Below are positions 1 through 9,263 of a stretch of DNA of 37,282 nt, piece by piece; within the stretch, counting starts at the first letter, position 1, and every line of letters starts with the position of its first letter. Where the stretch lies: assembly GCA_019058515.1 (NCBI GenBank), contig JAHPYY010000156.1, positions 1 to 37,282 of the forward strand, read 5' to 3'. Under the pieces are notes generated by a model. That model was given only the letters and a program-made list of their open reading frames with translations, was not told the origin of the DNA and made no database searches. The stretch is from Promethearchaeota archaeon (GTDB lineage: Archaea > Asgardarchaeota > Lokiarchaeia > Sigynarchaeales > SOKP01). Made by a program: the position numbers and the translations under genes.

Positions 1-223
1 CCGTAATACCTACTAAATCTGGATGAAAGTTTCGTATTTTCTTCCTTAATTGATTCAAATTTAGATTTTCGTACTTAGCATCTATAATTTTTACTTCAAT
101 ATCTAATTCACGCAAATATGAAGCAATGTAAGTTAGAGATATTGGAGGAAAATTAGTATTATAAAAATCCCATCCGATTGTTCTGTAATTTGGTTTAATT
201 AATAATAGTTTTTTCCATCGCAA
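1..223 (-). CDS. B12-binding-type radical SAM protein, N-terminal part only (runs off window)
   Basis: The minus strand codes for about 74 residues closely parallel to the N-terminus of the next gene upstream: both share a lysine-tryptophan start, NYRT, a WDFY/YDFY motif, FPP, YIA and DAK, and PDLVG(I/L)T. This is the cobalamin-binding-like Rossmann domain found in front of many radical SAM enzymes. The start is taken as TTG at 223-221 because it aligns with the ATG of the paralogue; the frame is closed by a stop at 265-263. The gene lies 26 nt downstream of its paralogue, so the pair is probably one transcript arising by tandem duplication. The radical SAM core lies outside the window, so substrate and reaction cannot be judged. 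Confidence 0.8.
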   Translation of the reverse strand, partial: MRWKKLLLIKPNYRTIGWDFYNTNFPPISLTYIASYLRELDIEVKIIDAKYENLNLNQLRKKIRNFHPDLVGIT

Positions 224-249
224 AATTTTTGGACTCTCAACTTGAATAA

Positions 250-1785
250 CTAGAATATACTTTTAATTAACTCGTTTTTTAATGGCTCCATTCTATTTAG
301 ATCTGCATAATTAATCTGATTGCGTATTGATTTTTTGAGATGCTTTAGCTGTTTATTAACTATTTTCCTCCAGAATAGAAATGCCTTACTAGCTCTATAT
401 ACTCTTCCTGGATTAAATATAAATTTAAATCCTCTTGATTTAAGCGTTTTCCGAATCGCTTTTATCTTATTAAGCCAACTTCCTCCATAGAATCCTATAT
501 AGGAAAAACCAAGAAATAATAAATTCTGCAAAGTCTTTGGAGTAAAATTAGGAGTTTTAATTACGGGATTCAACCAATTATATAATGAAAAGTTCTCAGT
601 TAATAGCATCTTTTTAGATTTAAGTTCTAAGTAATAGTCTGTAGCGGGAAATGGCGTTAATAAAGTGAAGCTAGGTAAATCAAGCGATAGTTCTCTAGTT
701 TTTTTAATGGTTCTTATGATATCATCGATATCGTCTTCAAGCCTTGCTCCAATTATTACATTACCCATCACTACAATTCCATATTTATGTAATACATCAA
801 TTCCAGAGGAAATACTTTCCATTTTACACCCTTTACGCACATATTTAAGCCTTTTGTCGTCAGTAGCTTCAACACCTACAAGCACTAACCAAAACCCAGC
901 CATCGCCATCAATTTTGTTATTTTTGGATATTTTGCCATAGAATCTAATCTACCTTGGAAGAAAAAATGTAAATTATTCTTGATTCTCCCCTCTCGTTTT
1001 CCTAGTATAATTGCAATACACAGTCTTCCTACTCTTTTCATGTCCACTAAGATATTATCATCGACGAAAAACACATCCTGAACTTTTTTGTTTTTCGATA
1101 CAATTTCTAATTCTTTAATAACATTTTCAACAGATCTTGGGCGCCATTTTCTTTTATAGACCACATGGGTACTGCAGAATCTACATCTTTGAGGACATCC
1201 TCGTGAAGTTTCTATTGCATCGCAATTAATTTGAAAGATTTTGTATTTATAATTTTTTATCAAATATCTCGCGGGATATCGAAGATCGTCTAGATTTTTT
1301 ATAAATGGTCTGTCATCGTTGTGGATTATAATATTATTTTCTTTGTAAGATAAACCTTTTACATTTACTGGAGTCCCTTTCTCAATCAATTCCCTAAATG
1401 TAAGCTCTCCTTCACCCCTGACTAATATATCAATCCAGGGAGATGATAAAGTTCTATCAACCGCAAGCGTGGGATGCCATCCCCCAATTACAGTGGTGCA
1501 GTTAAATTCATTTTTAGCGATTTTTGCATACTGAAGTACAGTATCTATTGCGCTTGTTACTGGTACTGTCAATCCCACTAAATCAGGATCGTATTTTTGA
1601 ATTTCTTTTCGAACTTTTTTAAAATTTAAATTAGCTGCTTTGGCATCTAATATCTTTACATCGACAATATCATCAACATATGCTGCAATATACTCTAAAG
1701 CGAGTGGTGGAAATGCGGAATCATAAAAATCGTAACCGGTAGTACGATAATTGGCTACTAATAATAAGATCTTATGCCATTTCAT
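250..1785 (-). CDS. B12-binding-domain radical SAM protein
   Basis: A 511-residue protein. Residues 1-150 resemble the cobalamin-binding Rossmann domain of class B radical SAM enzymes, without an evident DxHxxG cobalamin-ligating motif. A radical SAM core follows, with the iron-sulfur motif RGCPQRCRFC (Cys197, Cys201, Cys204; CxxxCxxC), FVDDN and a VGVEA segment. The C-terminal part (about 380-511) with TPFPATDYY resembles the C-terminal region of BchE/HpnJ-like family members. Such enzymes do SAM-dependent radical chemistry on lipids, tetrapyrroles or secondary metabolites; the substrate here is unknown. It starts at ATG 1785 and is divergent from the acyl-CoA dehydrogenase gene. The partial paralogue 26 nt downstream suggests a two-gene operon. 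Confidence 0.85.
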   Translation of the reverse strand: MKWHKILLLVANYRTTGYDFYDSAFPPLALEYIAAYVDDIVDVKILDAKAANLNFKKVRKEIQKYDPDLVGLTVPVTSAIDTVLQYAKIAKNEFNCTTVIGGWHPTLAVDRTLSSPWIDILVRGEGELTFRELIEKGTPVNVKGLSYKENNIIIHNDDRPFIKNLDDLRYPARYLIKNYKYKIFQINCDAIETSRGCPQRCRFCSTHVVYKRKWRPRSVENVIKELEIVSKNKKVQDVFFVDDNILVDMKRVGRLCIAIILGKREGRIKNNLHFFFQGRLDSMAKYPKITKLMAMAGFWLVLVGVEATDDKRLKYVRKGCKMESISSGIDVLHKYGIVVMGNVIIGARLEDDIDDIIRTIKKTRELSLDLPSFTLLTPFPATDYYLELKSKKMLLTENFSLYNWLNPVIKTPNFTPKTLQNLLFLGFSYIGFYGGSWLNKIKAIRKTLKSRGFKFIFNPGRVYRASKAFLFWRKIVNKQLKHLKKSIRNQINYADLNRMEPLKNELIKSIF

Positions 1786-1930
1786 TTAAAAATTCAAATT
1801 AGGTTGGTTTCTGATAATCTTAAAACTATGATTAGAATTCTGTGTAAGAAGAATTACTAAAATCATTTATAGTTTAATATTGGAAATTTAATTAAGCATA
1901 AATTATACGTATAATTCTCGAAATTTAACT

Positions 1931-1974
1931 TTTATATATATTTTATTTTAAATGATTTAATTGACATAGGTGAT
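1931..1974 (+). promoter_or_regulatory. TATA box and Shine-Dalgarno of the acyl-CoA dehydrogenase gene
   Basis: A TATA element (tttatatata, 1931-1940) lies about 50 nt before the proposed ATT start. The Shine-Dalgarno GGTGAT is at 1969-1974. A transcript starting about 25 nt after the TATA box would have a leader of roughly 15-20 nt holding just this Shine-Dalgarno. That supports initiation near 1981 rather than at the GTG at 2029. Confidence 0.55.
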
Positions 1975-1980
1975 TTTATT

Positions 1981-3219
1981 ATTTTTGACTATATAACATC
2001 CGAGGAAAATCTTAAGTTTAGGAAAGAAGTGAGAAAATTCGTAAAAGACGAGGTACCTCACTCGTTGCTAAAAAAAATGGACCAAGACGAAGTAAGATAC
2101 CCAAGGGAATATCTCGTAAACTTAGCCAAGCATAACTTAATAGGTATTCGTTTTCCAAGGGAATATGGAGGAAGAGGATTGAATTGGAGGTCTGAAGTTA
2201 TCGCCCTCGAGGAGATTGGCGTACTTGGTATGTCATTGGGATGCTTGTTCTCGTTACCAAGCATTTGCGGAGAAGCTTTAAACAAGTTTGGAACCGGGGA
2301 GCAAAAGATAAAGTATTTAAAACCTATGTGTGAAGGAAAAATATACACCGCAGAAGCTCTTACCGAACCTAGAGGTGGTTCGGATTTCTTTGGATCTACA
2401 ACAACCGCGGAAAAGAGCGGGGATCACTACATTCTTAATGGTCAAAAAAGGTTTGTAGTAGGAGCTGAAGGAGCAGATTTCTTTTTAGTATATGCAAAAA
2501 CCAATCCAGAAGCCTCATCTCGCGAATCAATAAGTTTGTTTATTGTAGATAAAAGCGAAAATGTAAAAGTCGAGTATTTATACGGATTAATGGGTACGCG
2601 CGGAGGTGGCGCAGGGCGATTAGTGTTCGAAGATGTTGAAGTCCCCGAAGAAAATATTATACTTGGAGAAGGAGCTGGAGGAAATATATTTTATCAGATG
2701 ATGGTACCTGAACGAATGACCAGTGCGTCAGGAATATTAGGAACTGCAAGAGCGTGTTTAAGGTTAGCAACGAAATACAGCACCAAAAGAAAGGCATTCG
2801 GACAAACGATAAAGAATTTTCAAGCGGTTAATTTTAACATAGCCGAAAGTATTACATTATTGGATGCGTCTCGCTCGTTGGTTTACAATACGGCTAAAGC
2901 GATAGATTCTGGTGCTCCCCCAGCTTTGCAGAGAAGATTAGTTTCAGAGTCTAAAAAATTTGCCACAGAATCTTGTTGGAAAGTTATTAATAACGCTATG
3001 CAGGTTATGGGAGGGATTGGATACACTACCGTATATCCGATTGAACGACTTCTTCGGGACGCACGATTGAGCATGATTTGGACTGGAACCAGCGAGATAA
3101 TGAGTATGATAATCCAGCACGAGTATTACAAGGAAGTTTTTTCTGAAAAATGGTTAGAGAGAGACATAGAAAAGGATGCAATCGATAGCGAAGCGGAAGA
3201 AGAAAAACATTACGGGTAA
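1981..3219 (+). CDS. acyl-CoA dehydrogenase
   Basis: FAD-dependent alpha,beta-dehydrogenation of acyl-CoA thioesters. Family marks: TEPRGGSDF flavin-binding segment, [22 protein letters not shown] and QVMGGIGY. Numbered from the GTG at 2029, the usual catalytic Glu of the YEGT motif is Thr352 (IWTGTSEI). A Glu is instead present in [10 protein letters not shown] (Glu228), where isovaleryl-CoA and long-chain acyl-CoA dehydrogenases carry their base. The start is not the GTG at 2029: the frame continues upstream through [18 protein letters not shown], the normal family N-terminus, to ATT at 1981 with a well-spaced GGTGAT. The gene is monocistronic here and convergent with the phosphofructokinase. 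Substrate chain type is not predictable beyond the alternative base position. Confidence 0.9.
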   Translation: MFDYITSEENLKFRKEVRKFVKDEVPHSLLKKMDQDEVRYPREYLVNLAKHNLIGIRFPREYGGRGLNWRSEVIALEEIGVLGMSLGCLFSLPSICGEALNKFGTGEQKIKYLKPMCEGKIYTAEALTEPRGGSDFFGSTTTAEKSGDHYILNGQKRFVVGAEGADFFLVYAKTNPEASSRESISLFIVDKSENVKVEYLYGLMGTRGGGAGRLVFEDVEVPEENIILGEGAGGNIFYQMMVPERMTSASGILGTARACLRLATKYSTKRKAFGQTIKNFQAVNFNIAESITLLDASRSLVYNTAKAIDSGAPPALQRRLVSESKKFATESCWKVINNAMQVMGGIGYTTVYPIERLLRDARLSMIWTGTSEIMSMIIQHEYYKEVFSEKWLERDIEKDAIDSEAEEEKHYG

Positions 3220-3288
3220 ATAACTTTTAACTATATAAAAGAAAAGGAAAAAAAACTAAATCATTTCATTTATCGTTCATTTAATTTA

Positions 3289-4513
3289 CTAAAATCTTAG
3301 CTGTTCTTTTGATTGATACCGAATTTTCACGAGCAAATCCCTTATTTCGATTTTATCGCTGTTAGGTTTAATGTACTTCTTCTTTACGCCCTCTGCTAAC
3401 GGATAAGATACAATTTTATTGCCTTGTAAGGACACCATTTTCCCAAAATTCCCCTCTAACACTAATTTCATAGCTGCTAAACCAAATCGTAGTCCTAAAA
3501 TACGATCAAATGCGTTTGGAGTCCCAGCTCTCATGGTATGACCAAGCACAACGCTTCTACACTCGAAATCCACTCCATATTTATTGAATGTTTCTATCAA
3601 ATCTTCTCTCTGATTTAACTCGTCAACCAATATTTTAGACATGTTAAGTGCAGGCAACACTGGGTTACCAAAGACATCTTTTGGCAAATGATCTATTGTT
3701 TCTTTTGAAATTGTTTTAAAGTGCTTATTTAACGACTCGTTTAAGGGGTAGGCTCCTTCTGAGCAAGCTATGATATGATACTTGTACCCTCTACTAACCC
3801 TGTTTTTGAGAATATCGATTACATCACGTTCTAAATCAAAAGGAGTTTCTGGAACCAGTATTATGTCTGCTCCTGACGATAATCCACTGTACATGGTTAA
3901 AAATCCTGCGTCTCTGCCCATTACTTCTACTATAAACACTCGTTGGTGAGATCTTGCTGTTGTAGTGAGATTATCCATCGCGTTTGAAGCCAATTGAACC
4001 GCGCTCCAAAAACCAAATGTGTAATGAGTTCCCGCGAGATCGTTATCGATTGTCTTGGGGCAACCGACCACCTTAGCCCCGGAATAATTATAAATTGCAT
4101 CAGCGACGCCTAAAGTATCATCTCCTCCAATTGCTATTAAAGCGTCAATTCCTAATTCTTCAAACTTATTTGCCATACCTTTTGCTATTTTTTCCTTTAA
4201 AACTTCTTTTTCTTCGTCGTTAGTTACTTTGGATATCGCTTTGAAGGGATTTGTTCTGCTCGTATACAAGATAGTACCTCCTATGGTATGCAAATCATCG
4301 TGTTCAGAAACATCCAACGGAATGGTTAAATTTTCTAAGAATCCTTTCCAACCTTTTTGAATTCCAACACACTCTACTCCGGCGTCAAACGCTTTGAGCA
4401 TTATAGCATAAATTACGCTATTTAATCCGGGACAGTTCACGGCAATCAAGGAAACCCTTGAATTTGTCTCCGCCCCCCGTTAGAATTCCAATTCGTTTGA
4501 TTTTGTTTGCCAT
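3289..4513 (-). CDS. pfp: 6-phosphofructokinase, pyrophosphate-type; frame interrupted by a 31-nt putative intron
   Basis: Phosphorylates fructose 6-phosphate in glycolysis. The active site reads GGDDT and PKTIDND: Asp and Lys stand where ATP-dependent enzymes have Gly104 and Gly124 (E. coli numbering), the residues linked to pyrophosphate use. The long open frame begins only at 4449, but conserved N-terminal coding lies just upstream in another frame, from ATG 4513 (MANKIKRIGILTGGGD). Removing 4467-4437 joins exon 1 (4513-4468) to exon 2 (4436-3289) in frame and restores the family motif GGGDCPGLN, giving 397 residues, a normal length. The alternative is a frameshifted pseudogene, but the rest of the protein is intact and the interrupting segment folds as a splice motif. 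Divergent from the endonuclease remnant; convergent with the acyl-CoA dehydrogenase gene. Confidence 0.85.
4437..4467 (-). other. candidate 31-nt BHB-type mRNA intron inside the phosphofructokinase gene
   Basis: On the minus strand the segment folds as the motif cut by archaeal splicing endonuclease. GCGG (4473-4470, exon 1) pairs with CCGU (4442-4439, intron end) as a 4-bp central helix. A 3-nt bulge AG^A (4469-4467) and a 3-nt bulge GA^A (4438-4436) flank it on opposite strands. The inner helix is CAA/UUG plus UCAAGG/CCUUGA (4461-4456 with 4451-4446) closed by a GUUU loop, with a 2-nt AU side bulge. Cutting after the second nucleotide of each bulge, the rule that also fits the tRNA introns here, leaves GGCGGAG+ACTGTCCC, which encodes GGDCP. 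The outer helix is weak. Confidence 0.7.
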
Positions 4514-4638
4514 ATAGCAATACCTATAATTTTTTTTATCTTTTTTTGAGTTTATATCAATTTTACAATGATATTAAATTATTTTACTTTAAGCCACCAT
4601 AATTTATTATTATTTATACTTGTGTTTATTAACGCTTA

Positions 4639-5824
4639 ATGATCAAAGATAAATCTCTAATTCCCTGTACTCTCTATTCTTTATACAAATTTGATTTTAT
4701 TTTGTATTTACGAGAATCTTGTAAAAAAATGCAAAAATCTGTTAATATTAAAAAAGAAATGACAGATATTTTTGAATCAAGCCACTATAATCGATGGTTG
4801 ACTGATAATATCCAAAATTACATTAAAAATCTTAAGGGAAATGTTAGTATTCTATTTGAACCATATATAGAATTCAAACACATGGACAAGCTTTTTGGCC
4901 TTACCAAGAATTACATACCAACTAATAGGATGTGTGAAAATTCTGACAAAAAATTAGCAAAAAGCGTCTTAAATAAAATGCGTTTAAGTTTTAAAGATAA
5001 TATGGACAGTTTTAGTCTAAAGTTTCCACATTTGGCTCGGGAATTAATATGTGTGCAAAATGATATAATAAGCTTTATCGACGAATATGAAGAATATCTT
5101 AATCCAAAACCTACCCCAGAATATCAAATGTACAATCATCATCCTAATTTTAATCGATGTTATTTTAAAGTAATCAAAACACTTGAAAAGGCGTATTGGT
5201 TAGGTTTTTTATTTGCTGATGGATACATTGCATTGGAGCGCAAAAAATCAGGAAATTATTAAAGAATGGGTCTAGAGTTATCAATTAAAGATAAAGATAC
5301 GATTATCCGGTTTTGTAAATGTATTGGATTAAATCCTAATATGATAAGTGATCAAGAAAGGGACAGTGATTTTAGGGAAGATTTATATTGGACGAGCGGA
5401 ATTAGATGGGGAGATCAAGATTTCGCTAGAGATCTCATAAAATTAGGGATGGAATACGAATATTCCATTAATAAACGAAAAAGGGTTAAAACTTCCAAAC
5501 TTAAAAGAGAGAGAACTTATGTTGGCATTTTTATTGGGGTTCTATGATGGCGATGGTTCACTTGAAATTGTGTCTGAATGTAGAATTCTATCTAGAAGTG
5601 CATCATCGAATACAGAGTTTTTAGAGTCGATAAAAAATTATTTTGGAATAAAATACAAAATTTCACCTTTTACCTTAAAAAAATATAGTTATAGTAAAAA
5701 AAAGATGATCAAAATAAAATGTAATAGGTTAGAGCTTGGCGAGTTATTATTTAAAGAAATGTTAGAAATATATCCCTTTAGTCTAGAACGAAAACGAATA
5801 CCACTTGATTTTTTTAACAGATAA
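4639..5824 (+). pseudogene. LAGLIDADG homing endonuclease, broken by one stop and one frameshift
   Basis: Both diagnostic helices are visible: EKAYWLGFLFADGYI at about 5188-5232 and LAFLLGFYDGDGS at about 5522-5560, as in two-motif LAGLIDADG endonucleases. The first half (ATG 4639) ends at TAA 5260-5262, but the same frame resumes immediately as RMGLELSIKDKDTIIRF. A frame change follows near 5505-5520 in a GAGAGAGA run, after which the second motif reads in the +1 frame to the stop at 5824. The first 180 residues resemble nothing I recognise and may be a helical DNA-binding region. Such enzymes normally spread introns or inteins. This one lies 125 nt from the intron-bearing phosphofructokinase, in the opposite direction, so it may be the decayed homing partner of that intron (inference). 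Confidence 0.8.
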
Positions 5825-6155
5825 CTGTGTATAATTAAATGTATTCTGATATAGAATATATAATAATATTAATGATAAGGCTGGGTACAATACTAAAGAT
5901 ATAAGTTAAGAAGGTAGGATACTAATATAATTAAGCAAAGAGACACCCAAAATGTAAATTCAGTTTCTGATTTCGATGAAAATTTAAGTAAGAAGCAAAC
6001 CAGAATCAATTAATGGTAGGCGGAATGTAAGAAAATTAAAAACTAAGTGATAAAACTCAGAAAATAGTCACAATGGAGATTTGGGATTTAAAATTGGATG
6101 TCTCTTAAACAAAAAATATCAAATTTTATTTCTTGTAAGATTTCCTTTTATATTT
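5825..6155. other. gene-free stretch
   Basis: 331 nt between the endonuclease remnant and the 3' end of the leucine-rich-repeat gene. No ORF, RNA gene or clear repeat is seen; it is AT-rich with short stop-dense frames and is probably decayed sequence. Confidence 0.5.
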
Positions 6156-8189
6156 TCAATAATTTATTTCTACATCTCTTTCCTTTAACTTATTAATCCA
6201 AATTGGCAAGTTTAACTTTCTATTACGATCTAAATATATCTTTTCCAATGATTTCAAATTACATAAAGATTTTGGGAGTTCTGTTAAATTATTGGATGAT
6301 AGAATTAATTCTTTCAGTGAACTTAACTCGCCAATTGATTCTGGAAGGTTAGATAATCCATTTAGGCTCAAATCAAGAATTTCAAGAGATTGTAATTTAT
6401 TTATTGATTCTGGAAGGAAAGAATGTGTAGAATCTATGATATGTAGACTTTTTAGCGATTCGAGATTACTAAGTGAATCAATAAGAGATGATAACGAAAT
6501 CTGAAGACCATGTACAATTGTAAGATGAGTAAGTGATTTTAAGTCTCCTATTGATTCAGAAAGCCTTAATTTGCGTGACCTTGACCGAATATGAGTAACT
6601 CTATTATTTCTAACTATAAATGTTAAATTTCCTCTAAATTTTGGAGTCAATTTATCAACCAATAGAAAGTCTTCACCACTAAGATTTTCTATCTCTTTCA
6701 GAATTTTCACTTCTTCTCGATAGATTTTTGCTCCTCTGAAATATTTTAAATTTTCATTGTCTTGATAGATTTTCAAAAAATTTTGTATTTCTGGCTCTGA
6801 TACTTCCCAAACCTGAGAAAAATTAATAATTTCAGGAAATTTTCGTTTAATATAATCTATATCGGGCTTATTGATATTTTTTAAAAAGAATTTTAAACCA
6901 TCTTCAGCTTTTTTGAATTCAGTTTCCTTATAATATTCTCTAATTCGTTCCAAAGCTTTTTCTTCACAGAAAAACTCAAAATTCCTTGATTTCTCAATAG
7001 TGTGGGTATTGATTAAGTCATTTGCACGATTATTTGCATTTTCTATAATTTTGGTATATTCATTATGTAGATCAATAGATTTAGAAACACCTAAAAAAAT
7101 TGATATTTTATTCTCTTTTAAAATTGCGTGAACATCATAATATTTATGACACGATAACCTTTTAATAACTCCATCAATTTTATATGCATAAATTGGGATA
7201 CCATTAGAATCATGAATCATTATTAAGTCTGCTAAGTGATGCAAAATTCTTTCTCCCATTTTCGTATATTGAATTGAAACAGAATCTAAATTCCAGAGAT
7301 CTCTATCATTGGTTTGATAAGATAAGACAATATTATTAATAAATATCCCCTTAGTTATATCATAAATAGAAATCCTATAACTGCATTTTTTACGATTAAT
7401 ACTTATTATGGTTAAACGAGATCCATCTGGAGAAATATCTCCAGTTCTTGGAGGATCTCCTACATATTGTCTAAAAAATTCTAAATTCTCTAAGTATTTT
7501 AGACTACCTCCATGTGGTATATTAAAATATGAACAAAAATCACATTTATCTTGGGAGGGGATAAGGTAAAAAAATAAATCTGAACCTTCATGATCAAGCG
7601 ACATTAAAACTCCTAATAACTTTTCTGAGGGATGGAACAAGAATTCAACAATAAAGTCTACTCCTGAATTCCAAAATAATGTATAATACTCGTGGTATTC
7701 TCCAGTTTCATAATTCCATATCCCAATCGCTTCCATGTCTGAAATCCAGACATAAGATTTAGAATTAAAAAACCCCCAAGCTCGAATATGATTCCCACCG
7801 AATATGGAATAATTAAGTTTCAAGGTTGCTTCTATATCTTCTCGTTCATAATTCCAAATAATTGCAATACCTCTACTAATCAATAAAATAAGAGGATCTT
7901 TGGAGTGGACTTCAATACCATTAAGATCATCATAATTAATATCTGAATCAATTGTTTGATTTACTTTAATTTCTATTTCAAAATCTTTTACTACAAATTT
8001 TCTCAGATCTGGTAATTGACATGTTGAATTTTTGTCCTTTTGACATTTACAAGTAATATAAAGATACAATTCCTTAGGATGCCAAACTATGAAATCGCAA
8101 TTTTTAATATCAATTCCTATCTCTTTATATTCAAAATTCAGATTTTTCGTTTTTTTTTCTAAATATTCATTAATCTTAATGTTTATCAT
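6156..8189 (-). CDS. beta-propeller-like plus leucine-rich-repeat protein
   Basis: 677 residues, no signal peptide or membrane segment. Residues about 60-390 contain repeated strands with WNYE/WNYET, WISD, SPDGSRLTI and IYDITKG, typical of WD40-like propellers. About 400-540 is a charged helical linker. About 545-665 holds leucine-rich repeats of the LPESI.L.SL..L.LS.N type, about five units (NLPESIGELSSLKELILSS), ending just before the stop. A cysteine pair (CKCQKDKNSTC, about residues 48-58) sits before the propeller. Probably an intracellular protein-protein interaction scaffold; partner unknown. It lies between the two phosphofructokinase 5' ends, together with the endonuclease remnant, suggesting inserted DNA. 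A TATA-like run (tatatataaaa on the minus strand, about 8271-8282) lies some 85 nt upstream of the ATG. Confidence 0.7.
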   Translation of the reverse strand: MINIKINEYLEKKTKNLNFEYKEIGIDIKNCDFIVWHPKELYLYITCKCQKDKNSTCQLPDLRKFVVKDFEIEIKVNQTIDSDINYDDLNGIEVHSKDPLILLISRGIAIIWNYEREDIEATLKLNYSIFGGNHIRAWGFFNSKSYVWISDMEAIGIWNYETGEYHEYYTLFWNSGVDFIVEFLFHPSEKLLGVLMSLDHEGSDLFFYLIPSQDKCDFCSYFNIPHGGSLKYLENLEFFRQYVGDPPRTGDISPDGSRLTIISINRKKCSYRISIYDITKGIFINNIVLSYQTNDRDLWNLDSVSIQYTKMGERILHHLADLIMIHDSNGIPIYAYKIDGVIKRLSCHKYYDVHAILKENKISIFLGVSKSIDLHNEYTKIIENANNRANDLINTHTIEKSRNFEFFCEEKALERIREYYKETEFKKAEDGLKFFLKNINKPDIDYIKRKFPEIINFSQVWEVSEPEIQNFLKIYQDNENLKYFRGAKIYREEVKILKEIENLSGEDFLLVDKLTPKFRGNLTFIVRNNRVTHIRSRSRKLRLSESIGDLKSLTHLTIVHGLQISLSSLIDSLSNLESLKSLHIIDSTHSFLPESINKLQSLEILDLSLNGLSNLPESIGELSSLKELILSSNNLTELPKSLCNLKSLEKIYLDRNRKLNLPIWINKLKERDVEINY

Positions 8190-8304
8190 TCAATCTCAAT
8201 AAAATTATTATTATTCTGTAATAAATTCAATAGAATTACTTCTTTTTTTTTCCACTATAAACAAATTTTTTTTTATATATAGAATTCCCCGAAATGTAAA
8301 GATT

Positions 8305-8358
8305 TTATAGAAATGATTCTCCGCCGCCTGTCAGAATTCCAATACTCTTAATTGTCAA
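8305..8358 (-). pseudogene. abortive second phosphofructokinase 5' end (17 codons)
   Basis: TTG at 8358 is preceded by Shine-Dalgarno GGTGAT (8369-8364) with the same 5-nt spacing as the real genes here. The reading is MTIKSIGILTGGGE, then SFL and a stop. It matches the start of the phosphofructokinase at 4513 (KIKRIGILTGGGD), including the nucleotide run GGAATTCT and GGCGGAGA. Similarity stops right after GGCGGAGA, one nucleotide past the exon 1/intron junction of the intact gene. No exon 2 follows. It looks like a leftover 5' exon created by insertion or duplication of the 4.5-8.3 kb segment. A short regulatory leader peptide is a weaker alternative. Confidence 0.65.
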
Positions 8359-8444
8359 TTTAAATCACCATCATTTATTAAGATAGTTTAGGTTTTTGTT
8401 AAAAAATACGATATATTCTTTAAAAATAATTTCGGTTAAAAAAG

Positions 8445-9011
8445 TTATTCAATAGGCTTGTTTATTTTAATAAATGTCAATTTTGGCTTATCAATTGGTA
8501 TAATATAACTCCCTCCCTCAATATCTGTCATTATCAGGGAAAAAGGGTATTTTCCCTCCATCGCGCTCTTTAAGTTCTCATTGATTTTTCTCAATTTTAA
8601 ATAATCAGGAGATCCATTATCCAAATCTTTCATATAGATTTTTAAAGCAGTCTCAAATCTGAACAGAATTCCTTCAACATTGGTAAAGTAAAAATCCGCA
8701 TTCGGCCCAGGTTCAACTTCCATTTCAAGTTCTGGAATCTCCAGTCTAGCTAAGGGGGAGCGATAAACTTTAGATTTTAAATCCTCTTCATTGGTTATTC
8801 TCAATCGAAAAATACCAGGATTTAAGTTCGTAGTGAGAGGAATCACATCGTTTTTGAAGAAGGAGCACGAGTTACATTCAAACTTTATTAAAAGCATTTT
8901 ATCTCCGTCGGGTAAATCGTGAACATGCTTAGAAATCTTAATGTTTCCATTTGCACAGGAAGGACATTTAATATCGTAATCGGGGTCTGTATCAAAATTA
9001 TTTGAACTCAT
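8445..9011 (-). CDS. ZPR1-type zinc-finger protein (single-domain archaeal form)
   Basis: 188 residues. The N-terminal zinc finger has CPSC (residues about 16-19) and CNSC (about 46-49). The following domain has the family segments YRSPLARLEIPELEMEVEPG, NVEGIL and a final aspartate/glycine region, as in one ZPR1 repeat. Eukaryotic ZPR1 carries two such repeats and acts as an eEF1A chaperone; archaea have the single form, whose role is less clear. ATG start at 9011, divergent from the oxidoreductase operon across 252 nt that should carry both promoters. No close operon partner, except that the abortive phosphofructokinase start lies 86 nt after its stop. Confidence 0.8.
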   Translation of the reverse strand: MSSNNFDTDPDYDIKCPSCANGNIKISKHVHDLPDGDKMLLIKFECNSCSFFKNDVIPLTTNLNPGIFRLRITNEEDLKSKVYRSPLARLEIPELEMEVEPGPNADFYFTNVEGILFRFETALKIYMKDLDNGSPDYLKLRKINENLKSAMEGKYPFSLIMTDIEGGSYIIPIDKPKLTFIKINKPIE

Positions 9012-9263
9012 AATTAATACACTAATAATTATGGAACTAATTTATGAAAATATATCTATTATAAAATGGAGTTGAATAAAATTAAACATTTAAGGTGTCG
9101 ACTCTCAACCAAATTTATGATTAAACTTATAAATTTTTTCCAGAAATTTTTAATTTTACTGTCTATTTAATAAAAATATTAGCAACTTTGTAAAGAAAAC
9201 TTAAAATTTGAAGTTTAAATTGTTTCATAATATTTAAAATAAAAGAATATTGGATGAATAAGA

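Noticed and set aside
665..1081. Plus-strand open frame of 138 codons
   Set aside because: Lies wholly inside the radical SAM gene on the other strand; serine/leucine-rich shadow composition with no family likeness.
4436..8305. One giant intron joining the 8358 start to the intact exon 2
   Set aside because: The downstream copy has its own start codon and exon 1 pairing, and the upstream copy lacks the inner helix needed with the 3' site; a duplication is simpler.
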